The position numbers were made by a program, and so were the translations under genes. Shown here piece by piece: positions 53,804 through 62,673 of a stretch of DNA of 64,000 nt. The notes below the pieces were generated by a model. The model was not told where the DNA came from, made no database searches, and saw only the letters and a list, made by a program, of their open reading frames with translations. Every line of letters begins with the position of its first letter. The first letter of the stretch is position 1. This DNA comes from Chryseobacterium limigenitum (GTDB lineage: Bacteria; Bacteroidota; Bacteroidia; Flavobacteriales; Weeksellaceae). The DNA lies in the NCBI RefSeq assembly GCF_900114875.1, contig NZ_FPKW01000001.1, positions 496,001 through 560,000 of the forward strand. The letters run 5' to 3'.

Positions 53804-54850
53804 ATGAAAAACGAATCATTAAGTTTCAGATATGAACTAGAGAAAAAAGAGCCTCGCACCAATGACGGTGGAACCACAAGAGGAGCTTCTGTGACAGATT
53901 TTCCTGCTTCTATAGGTATTGCGGGAGTTTCTATGAGATTACAGCCGGGAAGCATGAGAGAATTGCACTGGCATGCCAACGCTGCAGAATGGGCTTACGT
54001 GATTTCAGGAACTGTTCGTACAACGATCATTCATCCGGACGGGCACAGCTATATTGATAATTTTGAACCGGGTGATGTTTGGTATTTTCCAAAAGGTTAC
54101 GGGCACTCAATACAGGCAACGGGAACAGAAGAATGTCATTTCATTTTAATTTTTGACAATGGTAATTTTTCTGAAGACCATACATTCAGTGTTACAGATT
54201 TTGTATCATGCATGCCACCGGAAATCGTTGCTCAAAATTTAGGATTAACCCTTGAAGAAGTTGCCGCATTACCTCAAAAAGAAGCTTATTTCGCAGCAGG
54301 AATTGTTCCCGATGAATTATCGTTTAACGCAACCGCCCGTACGCAAGAATCAGATATACAGCTAACCAGTTTTCATCGTTATCCTTTGCATGCACAACAA
54401 CCGAGAATCGTTCCCGGAGGTGGTTTACAAAGATTGGTTACCAGCAAAGAATTTCCTATCAGCAGTACGATGTCGGGTTCAATTATAGAATTACAGCCGG
54501 GTGCTTTAAGAGAAATGCACTGGCATCCCAACGCGGACGAATGGCAATATTATATTTCCGGACAGACAGAAATGTCGGTTTTCTTAGCAGAAAGTACGGT
54601 AGTAACTGAAGAATTTAATGCAGGTGATGTTGGTTACGTGCCGATGGGAGCCGGACATTATATCAAAAATACAGGAGATACGGTTTGTAAAATTTTAATT
54701 GGATTTAACAGCGGAACGTATCAGTCCATTGATTTAAGCGAGTGGTTGGCAGGAAACCCGAAAGATGTAGTAATCACTAATTTTGGATTGAAAGAAGGCG
54801 AAATAGAAAAATTCCCAACGGAGAAGGTTTTTATTCAGTCTAAAAAGTAA
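53804..54850 (+). CDS. Bicupin, oxalate-decarboxylase-like
   Basis: The 348-aa protein contains two cupin domains, each with a metal-binding set: HWH 55-57, Glu62 and His101; and HWH 239-241, Glu246 and a His near 285. The layout and length match manganese oxalate decarboxylases. In the Bacillus OxdC family the N-terminal lid reads SENST with a catalytic Glu; here residues 123-127 are SEDHT, retaining Glu124. Oxalate decarboxylation to formate and CO2 is the best prediction, but oxidase-like or other bicupin activity is possible. There is no signal peptide. First gene of a probable operon with the two following genes. Confidence 0.88.
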   Translation: MKNESLSFRYELEKKEPRTNDGGTTRGASVTDFPASIGIAGVSMRLQPGSMRELHWHANAAEWAYVISGTVRTTIIHPDGHSYIDNFEPGDVWYFPKGYGHSIQATGTEECHFILIFDNGNFSEDHTFSVTDFVSCMPPEIVAQNLGLTLEEVAALPQKEAYFAAGIVPDELSFNATARTQESDIQLTSFHRYPLHAQQPRIVPGGGLQRLVTSKEFPISSTMSGSIIELQPGALREMHWHPNADEWQYYISGQTEMSVFLAESTVVTEEFNAGDVGYVPMGAGHYIKNTGDTVCKILIGFNSGTYQSIDLSEWLAGNPKDVVITNFGLKEGEIEKFPTEKVFIQSKK

Positions 54851-54877
54851 GCACTTTCTATTTAAATCTATCATTAA

Positions 54878-55591
54878 ATGGATAAGCCTTTAGCTTCAGA
54901 AAGCATTTCTTTTTCAGCTAACCAGATCAGGATACAGGAAAGATTAGCCATATTTCTTGCTTTTATTGCAGGATACATCGATGCCACAGGTCTTATCAAA
55001 TGGAAAACATACGTGTCTTTTATGAGCGGAAACACCACGCAGTTAGGCACCTCACTTTCTACCGATAAATATGGAATTATCATCACATCGTTTACGGTTA
55101 TTGCCTGTTTTCTATTGGGAATTTATGCGGGAACCTGTTTATCACTATGTAAAAGAATTAAGAACCAAATATTAACATTTCATATAGTTTCCGGAATTTT
55201 GATTTTCTATACAATAATTGCTTATTTTTATAATATCAATACTATTTCCTCTATTGCAATTATAGGATTTTCAATGGGAATTATGAATACGATCGTAACT
55301 TCTGTCGGGAACCAGAAAGTAAATACAGATTTTGTAACCGGAACATTAAATAGCTTAGCAAGAAACACCGCAATGTTGAGTATGACCAATAACAAAACAG
55401 AAAGAAAACAATATAAAGCCAACGCTATCCATCTTTTATTGCTTTGGATCGGCTTTTTATCCGGTGCATTTACAGCTCCTTTCCTACTCTCTTTTTTGGG
55501 AAATTGGTCTTTTGGTTTTCCTGCGATTTTATTACTGATTTGTGGATCATGGATTTCAGTTTTCAATATTAAACTTAACACACACACTTAA
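54878..55591 (+). CDS. YoaK/DUF1275 family membrane protein
   Basis: The 237-aa protein has six predicted membrane helices and the family motif GYIDATGLIKWKTYVSFMSGNTTQLG (about 28-53), plus a second GTLNSLARNT segment near 152. DUF1275 (YoaK) proteins are small inner-membrane proteins of unknown transport role. It follows the bicupin by 27 bp and precedes the DsbA-like gene by 12 bp, implying co-transcription with both. Confidence 0.88.
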   Translation: MDKPLASESISFSANQIRIQERLAIFLAFIAGYIDATGLIKWKTYVSFMSGNTTQLGTSLSTDKYGIIITSFTVIACFLLGIYAGTCLSLCKRIKNQILTFHIVSGILIFYTIIAYFYNINTISSIAIIGFSMGIMNTIVTSVGNQKVNTDFVTGTLNSLARNTAMLSMTNNKTERKQYKANAIHLLLLWIGFLSGAFTAPFLLSFLGNWSFGFPAILLLICGSWISVFNIKLNTHT

Positions 55592-55603
55592 AACACAATA
55601 ATT

Positions 55604-56122
55604 ATGTCATTAAAACCAGCCGTCAGCAATACTGACCACGCACAAGGCAATGAGGATGCCAATTTAGTCATCGTAGAATATGGAGATTATCAATGTCCTT
55701 ACTGTGGAGCAGCTTATCCTGTTTTAAAAGAATTGATGAACCAGTTCGGAAATCAGATCAAGTTTGTTTTTAGAAACTTCCCGCTATCCGAAGCGCATCG
55801 ATATGCAAGATCGGCGGCAATCGCAGCCGAAGCAGCCAATTTACAAGGAAAATTCTGGAAAATGCACGATGCGATCTATGAAAATCAGGAATACTTGAAT
55901 GAAGATTTTCTGTTTGAGTTGGCACAAAAATTACATTTAAATATTGATCAGTTCAAAACAGATCTTGAAAAACCGGAATTAGCCGAAAAGATTGATGCAG
56001 ATTTCGAAAGCGGAATTATCAGCGGAGTGAATGGAACACCTTCATTTTTTGTCAACGGAAAAAAATTCGATGGCGGCACGGAAGATCTGTTTCAACTTTT
56101 GAATGAAAATACGGTTTCTTAA
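55604..56122 (+). CDS. DsbA-like thioredoxin-fold protein
   Basis: The 172-aa protein has the redox motif CPYC (31-34 in EYGDYQCPYCG), the helical insertion of the DsbA family (55-140) and a cis-proline in GVNGTPSFFVNG near 147. No signal peptide is present, so unlike classical DsbA it is probably cytosolic, as in the oxidoreductases often fused or linked to NhaA. It probably handles disulfides or oxidative stress. It is the last gene of the bicupin operon. Confidence 0.9.
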   Translation: MSLKPAVSNTDHAQGNEDANLVIVEYGDYQCPYCGAAYPVLKELMNQFGNQIKFVFRNFPLSEAHRYARSAAIAAEAANLQGKFWKMHDAIYENQEYLNEDFLFELAQKLHLNIDQFKTDLEKPELAEKIDADFESGIISGVNGTPSFFVNGKKFDGGTEDLFQLLNENTVS

Positions 56123-56128
56123 AACATC

Positions 56129-56222
56129 GAATCTCGCGCAGCCCGACTTGAACGGAGCTCATTTTTTGCAAGGGATTTAGCTTGGGAAAAATAGCGGGAG
56201 TGGAAGGCGGATTAAGCTGCCC
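56129..56222. repeat. GC-richer intergenic block
   Basis: About 94 bp (from TCTCGCGCAGCCCGACTTG to AAGCTGCCCAAAT) stands out in base composition against its AT-rich surroundings and has no long reading frame. It may be the relic of a gene 3' end or a dispersed flavobacterial repeat; I cannot decide from one copy. Confidence 0.4.
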
Positions 56223-56388
56223 AAATAAAAAGCATACAACAAAATCAATTTTTTAAATTTTTTATCAAAATCGAACGATATTAAACTAGATTAACAGAGA
56301 TTGAATTTCACTGTACTACATTTGCTAAAGAATTAAGACAAGAAAATAATTTTAATATAAATTAATAAAACAATTAAATACAATAACA

Positions 56389-57210
56389 ATGAGCACACTA
56401 AAATTAAAAGACGGAACAGAAATTTTTTACAAAGATCAAGGAAAAGGACAAACTTTGATGTTTCACCACGGATGGCCTTTATCATCGGATGATTGGGATG
56501 CACAGGTGATCTTCTTCTTACAGAAAGGCTACAGAGTGATCACTCATGACAGAAGAGGTCACGGACGTTCTAGCCAGGATATTTACAATCATACCATTGA
56601 ACAGTATGCTGCTGATGCTGCAGAATTGGTAGAATTTCTTGACCTGAAAGATGTTGTTCACATCGGGCACTCTACAGGTGGTGGTGAAGTTATAAGATAC
56701 GTTAACAAATATGCTAATGGAAGAGCTAAAAAAGCGGTTTTAATCAGCGCAGTTCCTCCAATTATGGTTCAAAGCGACAGCAATCCGGATGGTGTTCCGA
56801 TGTCTGTTTTTGACGGCATCAGAGACCAAACTCTTAACAACAGACAACAGTTTTACATTGACCTGACTTTCCCTTTCTACGGATATAACAGAGAAGGTGC
56901 TGACGTGAAAGAAGGTGTACAGAGAAACTGGTGGAGACAAGGTATGATGGGCGGAATTGTTGCTCATTACGACGGTATCAAAGCGTTTTCTGAAACAGAT
57001 TTCAGAGAAGATCTACAAGCAGTTGATATTCCGGTTTTGGTTCTTCACGGAGAAGATGATCAGATTGTTCCTTACCAAAATGCAGCCTTAAAATCAATTA
57101 AATTATTGAAAAACGGAACGTTAATTACTTATCCAGGTTTCCCTCACGGAATGCCAACTACTCATGCTGATGTCATTAATAAAGATCTTTTAGAATTTAT
57201 ACAGTCTTAA
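56389..57210 (+). CDS. Alpha/beta hydrolase, cofactor-free chloroperoxidase-like
   Basis: The 273-aa cytosolic protein has FHHGWPLSSDDWDAQV (25-40), THDRRGHGRSSQ (52-63), nucleophile Ser95 in GHSTGG, an Asp in HGEDDQIVPY near 224 and a His in PGFPHGMP near 253. This set matches the non-haem haloperoxidase/arylesterase subfamily, which makes peracids or hydrolyses esters and lactones. The real substrate is unknown. It is a single-gene unit with a terminator after it. Codon usage looks optimised (few rare codons), suggesting high expression. Confidence 0.9.
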   Translation: MSTLKLKDGTEIFYKDQGKGQTLMFHHGWPLSSDDWDAQVIFFLQKGYRVITHDRRGHGRSSQDIYNHTIEQYAADAAELVEFLDLKDVVHIGHSTGGGEVIRYVNKYANGRAKKAVLISAVPPIMVQSDSNPDGVPMSVFDGIRDQTLNNRQQFYIDLTFPFYGYNREGADVKEGVQRNWWRQGMMGGIVAHYDGIKAFSETDFREDLQAVDIPVLVLHGEDDQIVPYQNAALKSIKLLKNGTLITYPGFPHGMPTTHADVINKDLLEFIQS

Positions 57211-57230
57211 ATTTTAAGATAAATAATAGA

Positions 57231-57264
57231 AAGCCCTTGAATAGTAATATTTAAGGGCTTTTTT
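57231..57264 (+). terminator. Terminator after the chloroperoxidase-like gene
   Basis: AAGCCCTT (57231-57238) pairs with AAGGGCTT (57253-57260), followed by T residues to 57264. Confidence 0.85.
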
Positions 57265-57331
57265 GTTCTTTTAATGAAATCTTAAATAAAAAATACACTT
57301 TTCTCACTTGGTTTAGTTTAAAAAAAATTAG

Positions 57332-57363
57332 TTGAAACTCATAATTTATTTATTTTATCTTTG
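57332..57363 (+). promoter_or_regulatory. Candidate promoter of the saccharide-degradation operon
   Basis: TTG (57332-57334) and TATCTTTG (57356-57363, matches TAnnTTTG) with a 21-bp spacer. It lies about 170 bp before the GH28 start, implying a long untranslated leader. The rest of the gap 57211-57532 holds the terminator at 57231 and AT-rich DNA; a hyphenated GCAATCGATTAC motif lies just downstream at 57370. Confidence 0.55.
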
Positions 57364-57532
57364 AAAATATGCAATCGATTACAATTAGAGTGTTATTTTT
57401 AAATAAAACATTGAAAAAATTTTACAATACAGACAGTGCAGGATAATTTTTTATCACAATTATTTTAGATTGCAACAAATAAAGAAAATTATTTAAAATA
57501 GTCTTTCTTAAAAACGATACAACTCTACCATT

Positions 57533-58933
57533 ATGAAAAAATATGCTTTATTCTTTCTTTTACTATTAATATCCATCCCTTTTTCGGCTCAATATAAACC
57601 CTGGACTTCAGCGCAACAGCCTCTAAAAGAAATTGATGCGTTAAAAAAACAAATTGTAAAGCCCAATTTTAGAAAACAAGACTATCTCATTACAGATTTT
57701 GGTGCCATAGGAGATGGAAAGACAAAAAATACAGAAGCATTTAAGAAAGCTATTGAAAAATGTAATTCAGAAGGCGGAGGAAGAGTTGTCGTACCAAAAG
57801 GAGTTTTTCTGACGGGTGCTATTTATTTAAAAAGCAATGTCAATCTATATGTAAGTGAAGGTTCAACCATTTTGTTCAGCCAGGACAGCAACGACTACCC
57901 GATTGTATTCACAAGATGGGAAGGAATGGAATGTATGAATTACTCATCCTTAATTTATGCTTACGAAGAAGAAAATATCGCCATCACCGGAAAAGGAATA
58001 TTAGACGGAAATTCGGATAACGACCATTGGTGGTTTTGGTGTGGAGCAACAAAGTATGGTTATAATGAATCTCGTCCGGGAAGACAAAATCCTGCTCGTG
58101 CAAAACTTCACGAATATATGGCTCAGAGAAAACCTGCCAGAGAAAGAATTTTTGGTGACGGATATTATCTGAGACCCAATTTTGTTCAGCCTTATAAAAG
58201 TAAAAATTTCTATATGGCAGATGTTTTGGTTAAAAATTCTCCGATGTGGAACCTGAATCCCGTACTCTGCGAAAATGTTTTCATTGAAAGAGTAAAAATC
58301 ATAAGTCATGGTCCTAATAATGATGGTTTCGATCCGGAGGCCTGTAAAAATGTCTGGATTAAAGACTCTTATTTCGATACCGGAGACGATTGTATTGCCA
58401 TAAAATCAGGAAGAGACGAAGACGGAAGAGGTATAGGAAAACCTGCAGAAAACCACATCATCGAAAACTGCGAAATGAAAGACGGACACGGTGGCGTTGT
58501 AATCGGAAGCGAAATTGCAGGCGGAGCCAAAAATATTTATGCCATAGGAAACGTCATGGATAGCAAAAATCTTGACCGAGCTTTAAGAATTAAAACAAGC
58601 TCAAGCCGTGGCGGAATCATTGAAAACGTATTTTTTTACAACACAAGAGTTGGCGCTTATAAAGAAGCGGCTGTCCGTTTCAATATGCATTATGAAAAAC
58701 CCGGTAATTTTATTCCGACCATCAGAAACATTTGGGTAGAAAATTTAACCGTTGAAAAAGGTGGAAAATATGCCGTTCTTTCTGATGCTTACGAAACTTC
58801 TCCGGTAACAGATTTCACAATGATCAATGCTAAAATTAATGGAGTTGAGATTCCCTATAAAGTTGATTTCTTGAAAAATGTAACGTTGAAAAATGTAATT
58901 GTTAACGGAAAACCTTTAACCAATTTTAAATAA
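57533..58933 (+). CDS. GH28 polygalacturonase-family glycosidase
   Basis: The 466-aa protein has a signal peptide (MKKYALFFLLLLISIPFSAQ) and a right-handed beta-helix with a pectate-lyase-like start (ITDFGAIGDGKTKNTEAFKKAI). GH28 catalytic blocks follow: NNDGFDPEACKNV (general-acid and base Asp region), DTGDDCIAIKSG with the catalytic Asp pair, and GHGGVVIGSE with the conserved His, then RIKTSSSRGG. GH28 enzymes hydrolyse galacturonan or rhamnogalacturonan linkages with inversion. It is followed after 1 bp by the DUF4450 gene, so the two act on the same polysaccharide. Confidence 0.94.
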   Translation: MKKYALFFLLLLISIPFSAQYKPWTSAQQPLKEIDALKKQIVKPNFRKQDYLITDFGAIGDGKTKNTEAFKKAIEKCNSEGGGRVVVPKGVFLTGAIYLKSNVNLYVSEGSTILFSQDSNDYPIVFTRWEGMECMNYSSLIYAYEEENIAITGKGILDGNSDNDHWWFWCGATKYGYNESRPGRQNPARAKLHEYMAQRKPARERIFGDGYYLRPNFVQPYKSKNFYMADVLVKNSPMWNLNPVLCENVFIERVKIISHGPNNDGFDPEACKNVWIKDSYFDTGDDCIAIKSGRDEDGRGIGKPAENHIIENCEMKDGHGGVVIGSEIAGGAKNIYAIGNVMDSKNLDRALRIKTSSSRGGIIENVFFYNTRVGAYKEAAVRFNMHYEKPGNFIPTIRNIWVENLTVEKGGKYAVLSDAYETSPVTDFTMINAKINGVEIPYKVDFLKNVTLKNVIVNGKPLTNFK

Positions 58934-58934
58934 A

Positions 58935-61900
58935 ATGCGAAGAAAATCCATTTTAACAGGTTGTATCATCTTATCTGCCTATTCGTTTTCATTTTCTCAA
59001 TCAAAACATTGGCAGAATAACGAAAGAGAACTGCATTATAAAGAAGATAAAGGCGATTTTTTATTGGTTAACGGAAAATACCGTTTCAACCGTGCTTTGT
59101 ATGGAGACAACCGAGCTTCAAGAGTAGAAACCGGAGATTTGCCGGAATTCGCGCTGTATCTTCCGGGAATGGGAGGAAATCTTCAATTCGTTATTCAGAA
59201 AGGAAATTCCATTAAAAAATTGATTAATGCTGAAAAGATTGAAACTCGTTATCGCCCAGGATCGATGATTTACAATATTAAAGATCCTATTCTTGGATTT
59301 GGAAGTTTAAAACTGACAGTTTTAGCACAATCAAAAGAAGAAGGTTTGATTTTAAAAATGGAAACTGAAAATATAGATTCTTCAACAAAAATCTATGCAG
59401 TTTATGGCGGAGCGAGCGGAACAACCTTCAGCAGAAACGGCGACATTGGCGCAGATCCGGAATCAGGATTTTATTTGCTTCCTGAGTATTGTTTCAAGAA
59501 TCAATTTCAAATCAATAAAAATCAATTTAACCTTTCTTATTTAAACAAAAAAAAAGAAACTCAAAGCATTAACGGAAGTTTTTCAAGCACCAATTCATTA
59601 CAATTGACTGATGCAAAAACATTAGAAAAACTATCTGATTTTACTCAAAATAAAACAGAACAATCACCGATAATTTACGCTTCATATTCAGCAGAAAAAA
59701 GTCCTGTTTATATTCAAATTGCAAAAGGAAAATCAGATAAAAACTTTTCTGATAAAGATTTAAAAACTTTATTTAATGAAGCTGAACAATCTCGATTAAC
59801 ATTAACAAATAGGATTCAGTTAAAAACTCCGGATTCGGATTTGAATAATTTTGGGGCAACTTTAGCCATTGCAGCGGACGGAATTTGGGAAAGTCCAACC
59901 TATCTTCACGGTGCTGTAGCATGGAAAATGCGGCTAAATGCGTGGCGTGGCGCTTATGTTGCAGACGCTCTCAGTTGGCACGACCGTGCAAAAGAACATT
60001 TTGAAAGTTATGCAAATTCGCAGGTTTTGAAACCAGATTTCGCACCTGTTGAGATGGATACTTTACTTCATTTAGCCCGACATTCCGAAAAAATGGGCAA
60101 TTCTGTGTTTTCAAGCGGATATATTTCCAGGAATCCCAATGATAATTCAAAACCACATCATTATGACATGAATCTGGTGTTCTTTGATCAGATGTTTTCT
60201 CATTTCAATTACACCGGAGACGTTGAATTTTTAAAGAAAATGTGGCCAACAATGGTTCGTCACATAAATTGGGAAAAAAGAAATTTCAAACGTGGTGAAC
60301 TTTACGATGCATATGCCGCTATTTGGGCGAGTGATGCGCTCCAATATTCGGGTGGAAAAGTTACTCATACTTCTGCCTATAATTACAGAGCCAACCGCGA
60401 AATGGCAAAATTGGCGAAAATAATTGGCGAAAATCCTCAACCTTACGAAAAAGAAGCTGAAGCCATTTTAAAGGCAATGAAAAATCAGCTTTGGACTAAA
60501 AATAAAGGGTATTTTGCTGAATATAAAGATACTTTGGGCAATCAAATTCTTCATGATAAACCCGGAATCTGGTCGATTTACCACGCTTCAGATGCTTACA
60601 TTTTAAATGAATTTGAAGATTATCAAAACACTCAATACATCAACAATTATATTCCGAAAATTCCGATAAAAGTAAAAGGAGAAGCTGATAAAAACTATTA
60701 TACTTTGTCGACTACAAATTGGCAGCCATACGACTGGTCGATCAACAATGTAGCTCTGGCAGAGAATTTACAAACTGCCTTGGCGTATTGGCAAGCTGGC
60801 CGAACTGAAGATGCCTACCGACTTTGGAAAGGCAATTTATCAGAAAGTATGTATTATGGAGTTAGTCCGGGAAATTTTGAACAGCTGTCGTATTACGATG
60901 CTTTTCGTGGAGAATTGTACAGAGATTTTGCCGATCCGATTGGCGTTGCAGCACGAACTTTAACGGAAGGACTTTTCGGGGTTTATCCTAAATTATTAGA
61001 AAATAAAATCAGTATCAAACCAGGATTTCCTAAAGATTGGAATTTTGCTGAGCTGAAACATCCTGATTGGGAATTAAAATTTAACCAAAACTCAAAAAAA
61101 ACTGAATATTTTTTCAAATCAAATTATTCAAAATCGATTGCTTTGGAAATACAGATTCCTGTAAATCATACCGAAATAAAATCAGTAAAAGTAAATGATA
61201 AAAATGTGAAATTTGTGATAAATCCAAATTCTATTTCACAACCTTTCCTACAGTTTGAAACTCCAACTGGAAAAGAATTTTCAATTGAAATTACGTATTC
61301 AGGAGAAGAATTAAAAAATGAAAAAACAGATTACGTCAGTTATATCTCTGAAAATCTTCAACTTATTCTGGATTCAAAAAAGAAGATTCAGCTAATTTAC
61401 GATCCACAGGAATTAATTAAAAATAGAAAAGAGAATCAATTTGAATTAATTAAAGAAGAAAGAAAAGGAACTTTTTTCGTTCAATTGGAACAAAATGGAA
61501 CGAAATGGTGGCAACCTGTAAATGTAGATATTCAATATCCTTTACAAATTAAATGGATAGATAAAAAGCTGCAAATTCAATCAAAATCATTCAATCAGAT
61601 TAATGGAAAACTGATTATTAATGGCTTAAATAAAACTTTTTCAACTCCGAAAAATCAATCAACAACAATTGAAATTCCTACAAATGTTTTAAGCAAAGGA
61701 ACCAATTCTATCGAACTTGAATATAATAGAATTAAGCAAAATGTAGAAATCACAGATTGGGAAATTGAAAACAAAGAAGAATTTAACACCATTTCATTAA
61801 CATCAAAATATAATGAAAAAGTAACCCAAATTTTCAATCAGAAATATCTTTCACCACGATTGAATGTCCCTACTCTACAGCTTCCATGGCAAGGAATCGG

Positions 61901-62498
61901 AAATTGGTGTTATCCATTAATCACCGCTCAAATCGATGACAGCGGATTGATGGCAAATCGTAAAAATGGCAAAGTTGATTTTCTTGGAGTTCCTTTTTTA
62001 ATTGATAATTCGGAGAAAAATATTGTATTTACGAGTCAATGGGATAATTTTCCAAAATCGGTTGAAATTCCAGTTTCGGGAAAGGGAAAAAAAATCTATT
62101 TTCTGATGGCAGGTTCTACCAATCCGATGCAATCACAGATTATTAATGGAAAAATTACCGTTCAATATGCTGATGGTTCGACTACAGAATTAGAACTGAA
62201 AAACCCAACCAATTGGTGGCCAATCGAACAAGATTTACTTGATGATAATTTTGCCTTTGAAATTCCGGATGATAAAATTCCGTACAGAGTAAAATTAAAA
62301 ACCGGAGAATTATATAAAGGCGGAAGTTTAACGAAATATTCAGGCATTAAAGGATTTACAGACCGAGCTGTAGAAGGCGGTTCTGCAACCATTCTGGATT
62401 TGCCAATTGACCCGAACAAAGAATTAAAATCAATACAATTAACCGCAGTGAGCAACGATGTTGTCATCGGAATGATGAGCGCCACTGTATTAAAATAA
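58935..62498 (+). CDS. DUF4450 secreted six-hairpin glycosidase-like protein
   Basis: The 1187-aa protein has a signal peptide and starts with a DUF4450-type region (YRFNRALYGDNRASRVETGDLPEFALYLPGMGG, about 48-80). The central part (about 290-700) resembles an (alpha/alpha)6 glycosidase barrel, with HDRAKEHFESYANSQVL, YSGGKVTHTSAYNYRANREMAKLAK and WLTKNKGYF-type helices. C-terminal beta-sandwich regions follow. Proteins of this kind occur in Bacteroidota pectin/rhamnogalacturonan loci; the precise activity is not established. It is translationally coupled to the GH28 gene. Confidence 0.85.
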   Translation: MRRKSILTGCIILSAYSFSFSQSKHWQNNERELHYKEDKGDFLLVNGKYRFNRALYGDNRASRVETGDLPEFALYLPGMGGNLQFVIQKGNSIKKLINAEKIETRYRPGSMIYNIKDPILGFGSLKLTVLAQSKEEGLILKMETENIDSSTKIYAVYGGASGTTFSRNGDIGADPESGFYLLPEYCFKNQFQINKNQFNLSYLNKKKETQSINGSFSSTNSLQLTDAKTLEKLSDFTQNKTEQSPIIYASYSAEKSPVYIQIAKGKSDKNFSDKDLKTLFNEAEQSRLTLTNRIQLKTPDSDLNNFGATLAIAADGIWESPTYLHGAVAWKMRLNAWRGAYVADALSWHDRAKEHFESYANSQVLKPDFAPVEMDTLLHLARHSEKMGNSVFSSGYISRNPNDNSKPHHYDMNLVFFDQMFSHFNYTGDVEFLKKMWPTMVRHINWEKRNFKRGELYDAYAAIWASDALQYSGGKVTHTSAYNYRANREMAKLAKIIGENPQPYEKEAEAILKAMKNQLWTKNKGYFAEYKDTLGNQILHDKPGIWSIYHASDAYILNEFEDYQNTQYINNYIPKIPIKVKGEADKNYYTLSTTNWQPYDWSINNVALAENLQTALAYWQAGRTEDAYRLWKGNLSESMYYGVSPGNFEQLSYYDAFRGELYRDFADPIGVAARTLTEGLFGVYPKLLENKISIKPGFPKDWNFAELKHPDWELKFNQNSKKTEYFFKSNYSKSIALEIQIPVNHTEIKSVKVNDKNVKFVINPNSISQPFLQFETPTGKEFSIEITYSGEELKNEKTDYVSYISENLQLILDSKKKIQLIYDPQELIKNRKENQFELIKEERKGTFFVQLEQNGTKWWQPVNVDIQYPLQIKWIDKKLQIQSKSFNQINGKLIINGLNKTFSTPKNQSTTIEIPTNVLSKGTNSIELEYNRIKQNVEITDWEIENKEEFNTISLTSKYNEKVTQIFNQKYLSPRLNVPTLQLPWQGIGNWCYPLITAQIDDSGLMANRKNGKVDFLGVPFLIDNSEKNIVFTSQWDNFPKSVEIPVSGKGKKIYFLMAGSTNPMQSQIINGKITVQYADGSTTELELKNPTNWWPIEQDLLDDNFAFEIPDDKIPYRVKLKTGELYKGGSLTKYSGIKGFTDRAVEGGSATILDLPIDPNKELKSIQLTAVSNDVVIGMMSATVLK

Positions 62499-62515
62499 AA
62501 TAATTAGAAGGCTTT

Positions 62516-62655
62516 TTACCACAAAAGCTTCAAAAGAAATGTTTGAAAATAAAGTCTTGCAAGAGTTTACAAAATATAAAATGTTATTTCTATTATTTTG
62601 TAGGCTTTTAAATATCTATTCATGCTAAAATCTTTTGACTCTTTTGCGGTTAAAA
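62516..62655. repeat. Foldback intergenic repeat, copy 2
   Basis: Left end TTACCACAAAAGCTTCAAAA (from 62516) and right end AATCTTTTGACTCTTTTGCG then GTTAAAA (to 62655) are in inverted orientation and match the ends of the 20479-20677 element. It separates two genes of the same locus. Confidence 0.7.
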
Positions 62656-62673
62656 CATAAAATAAATTTAAAA

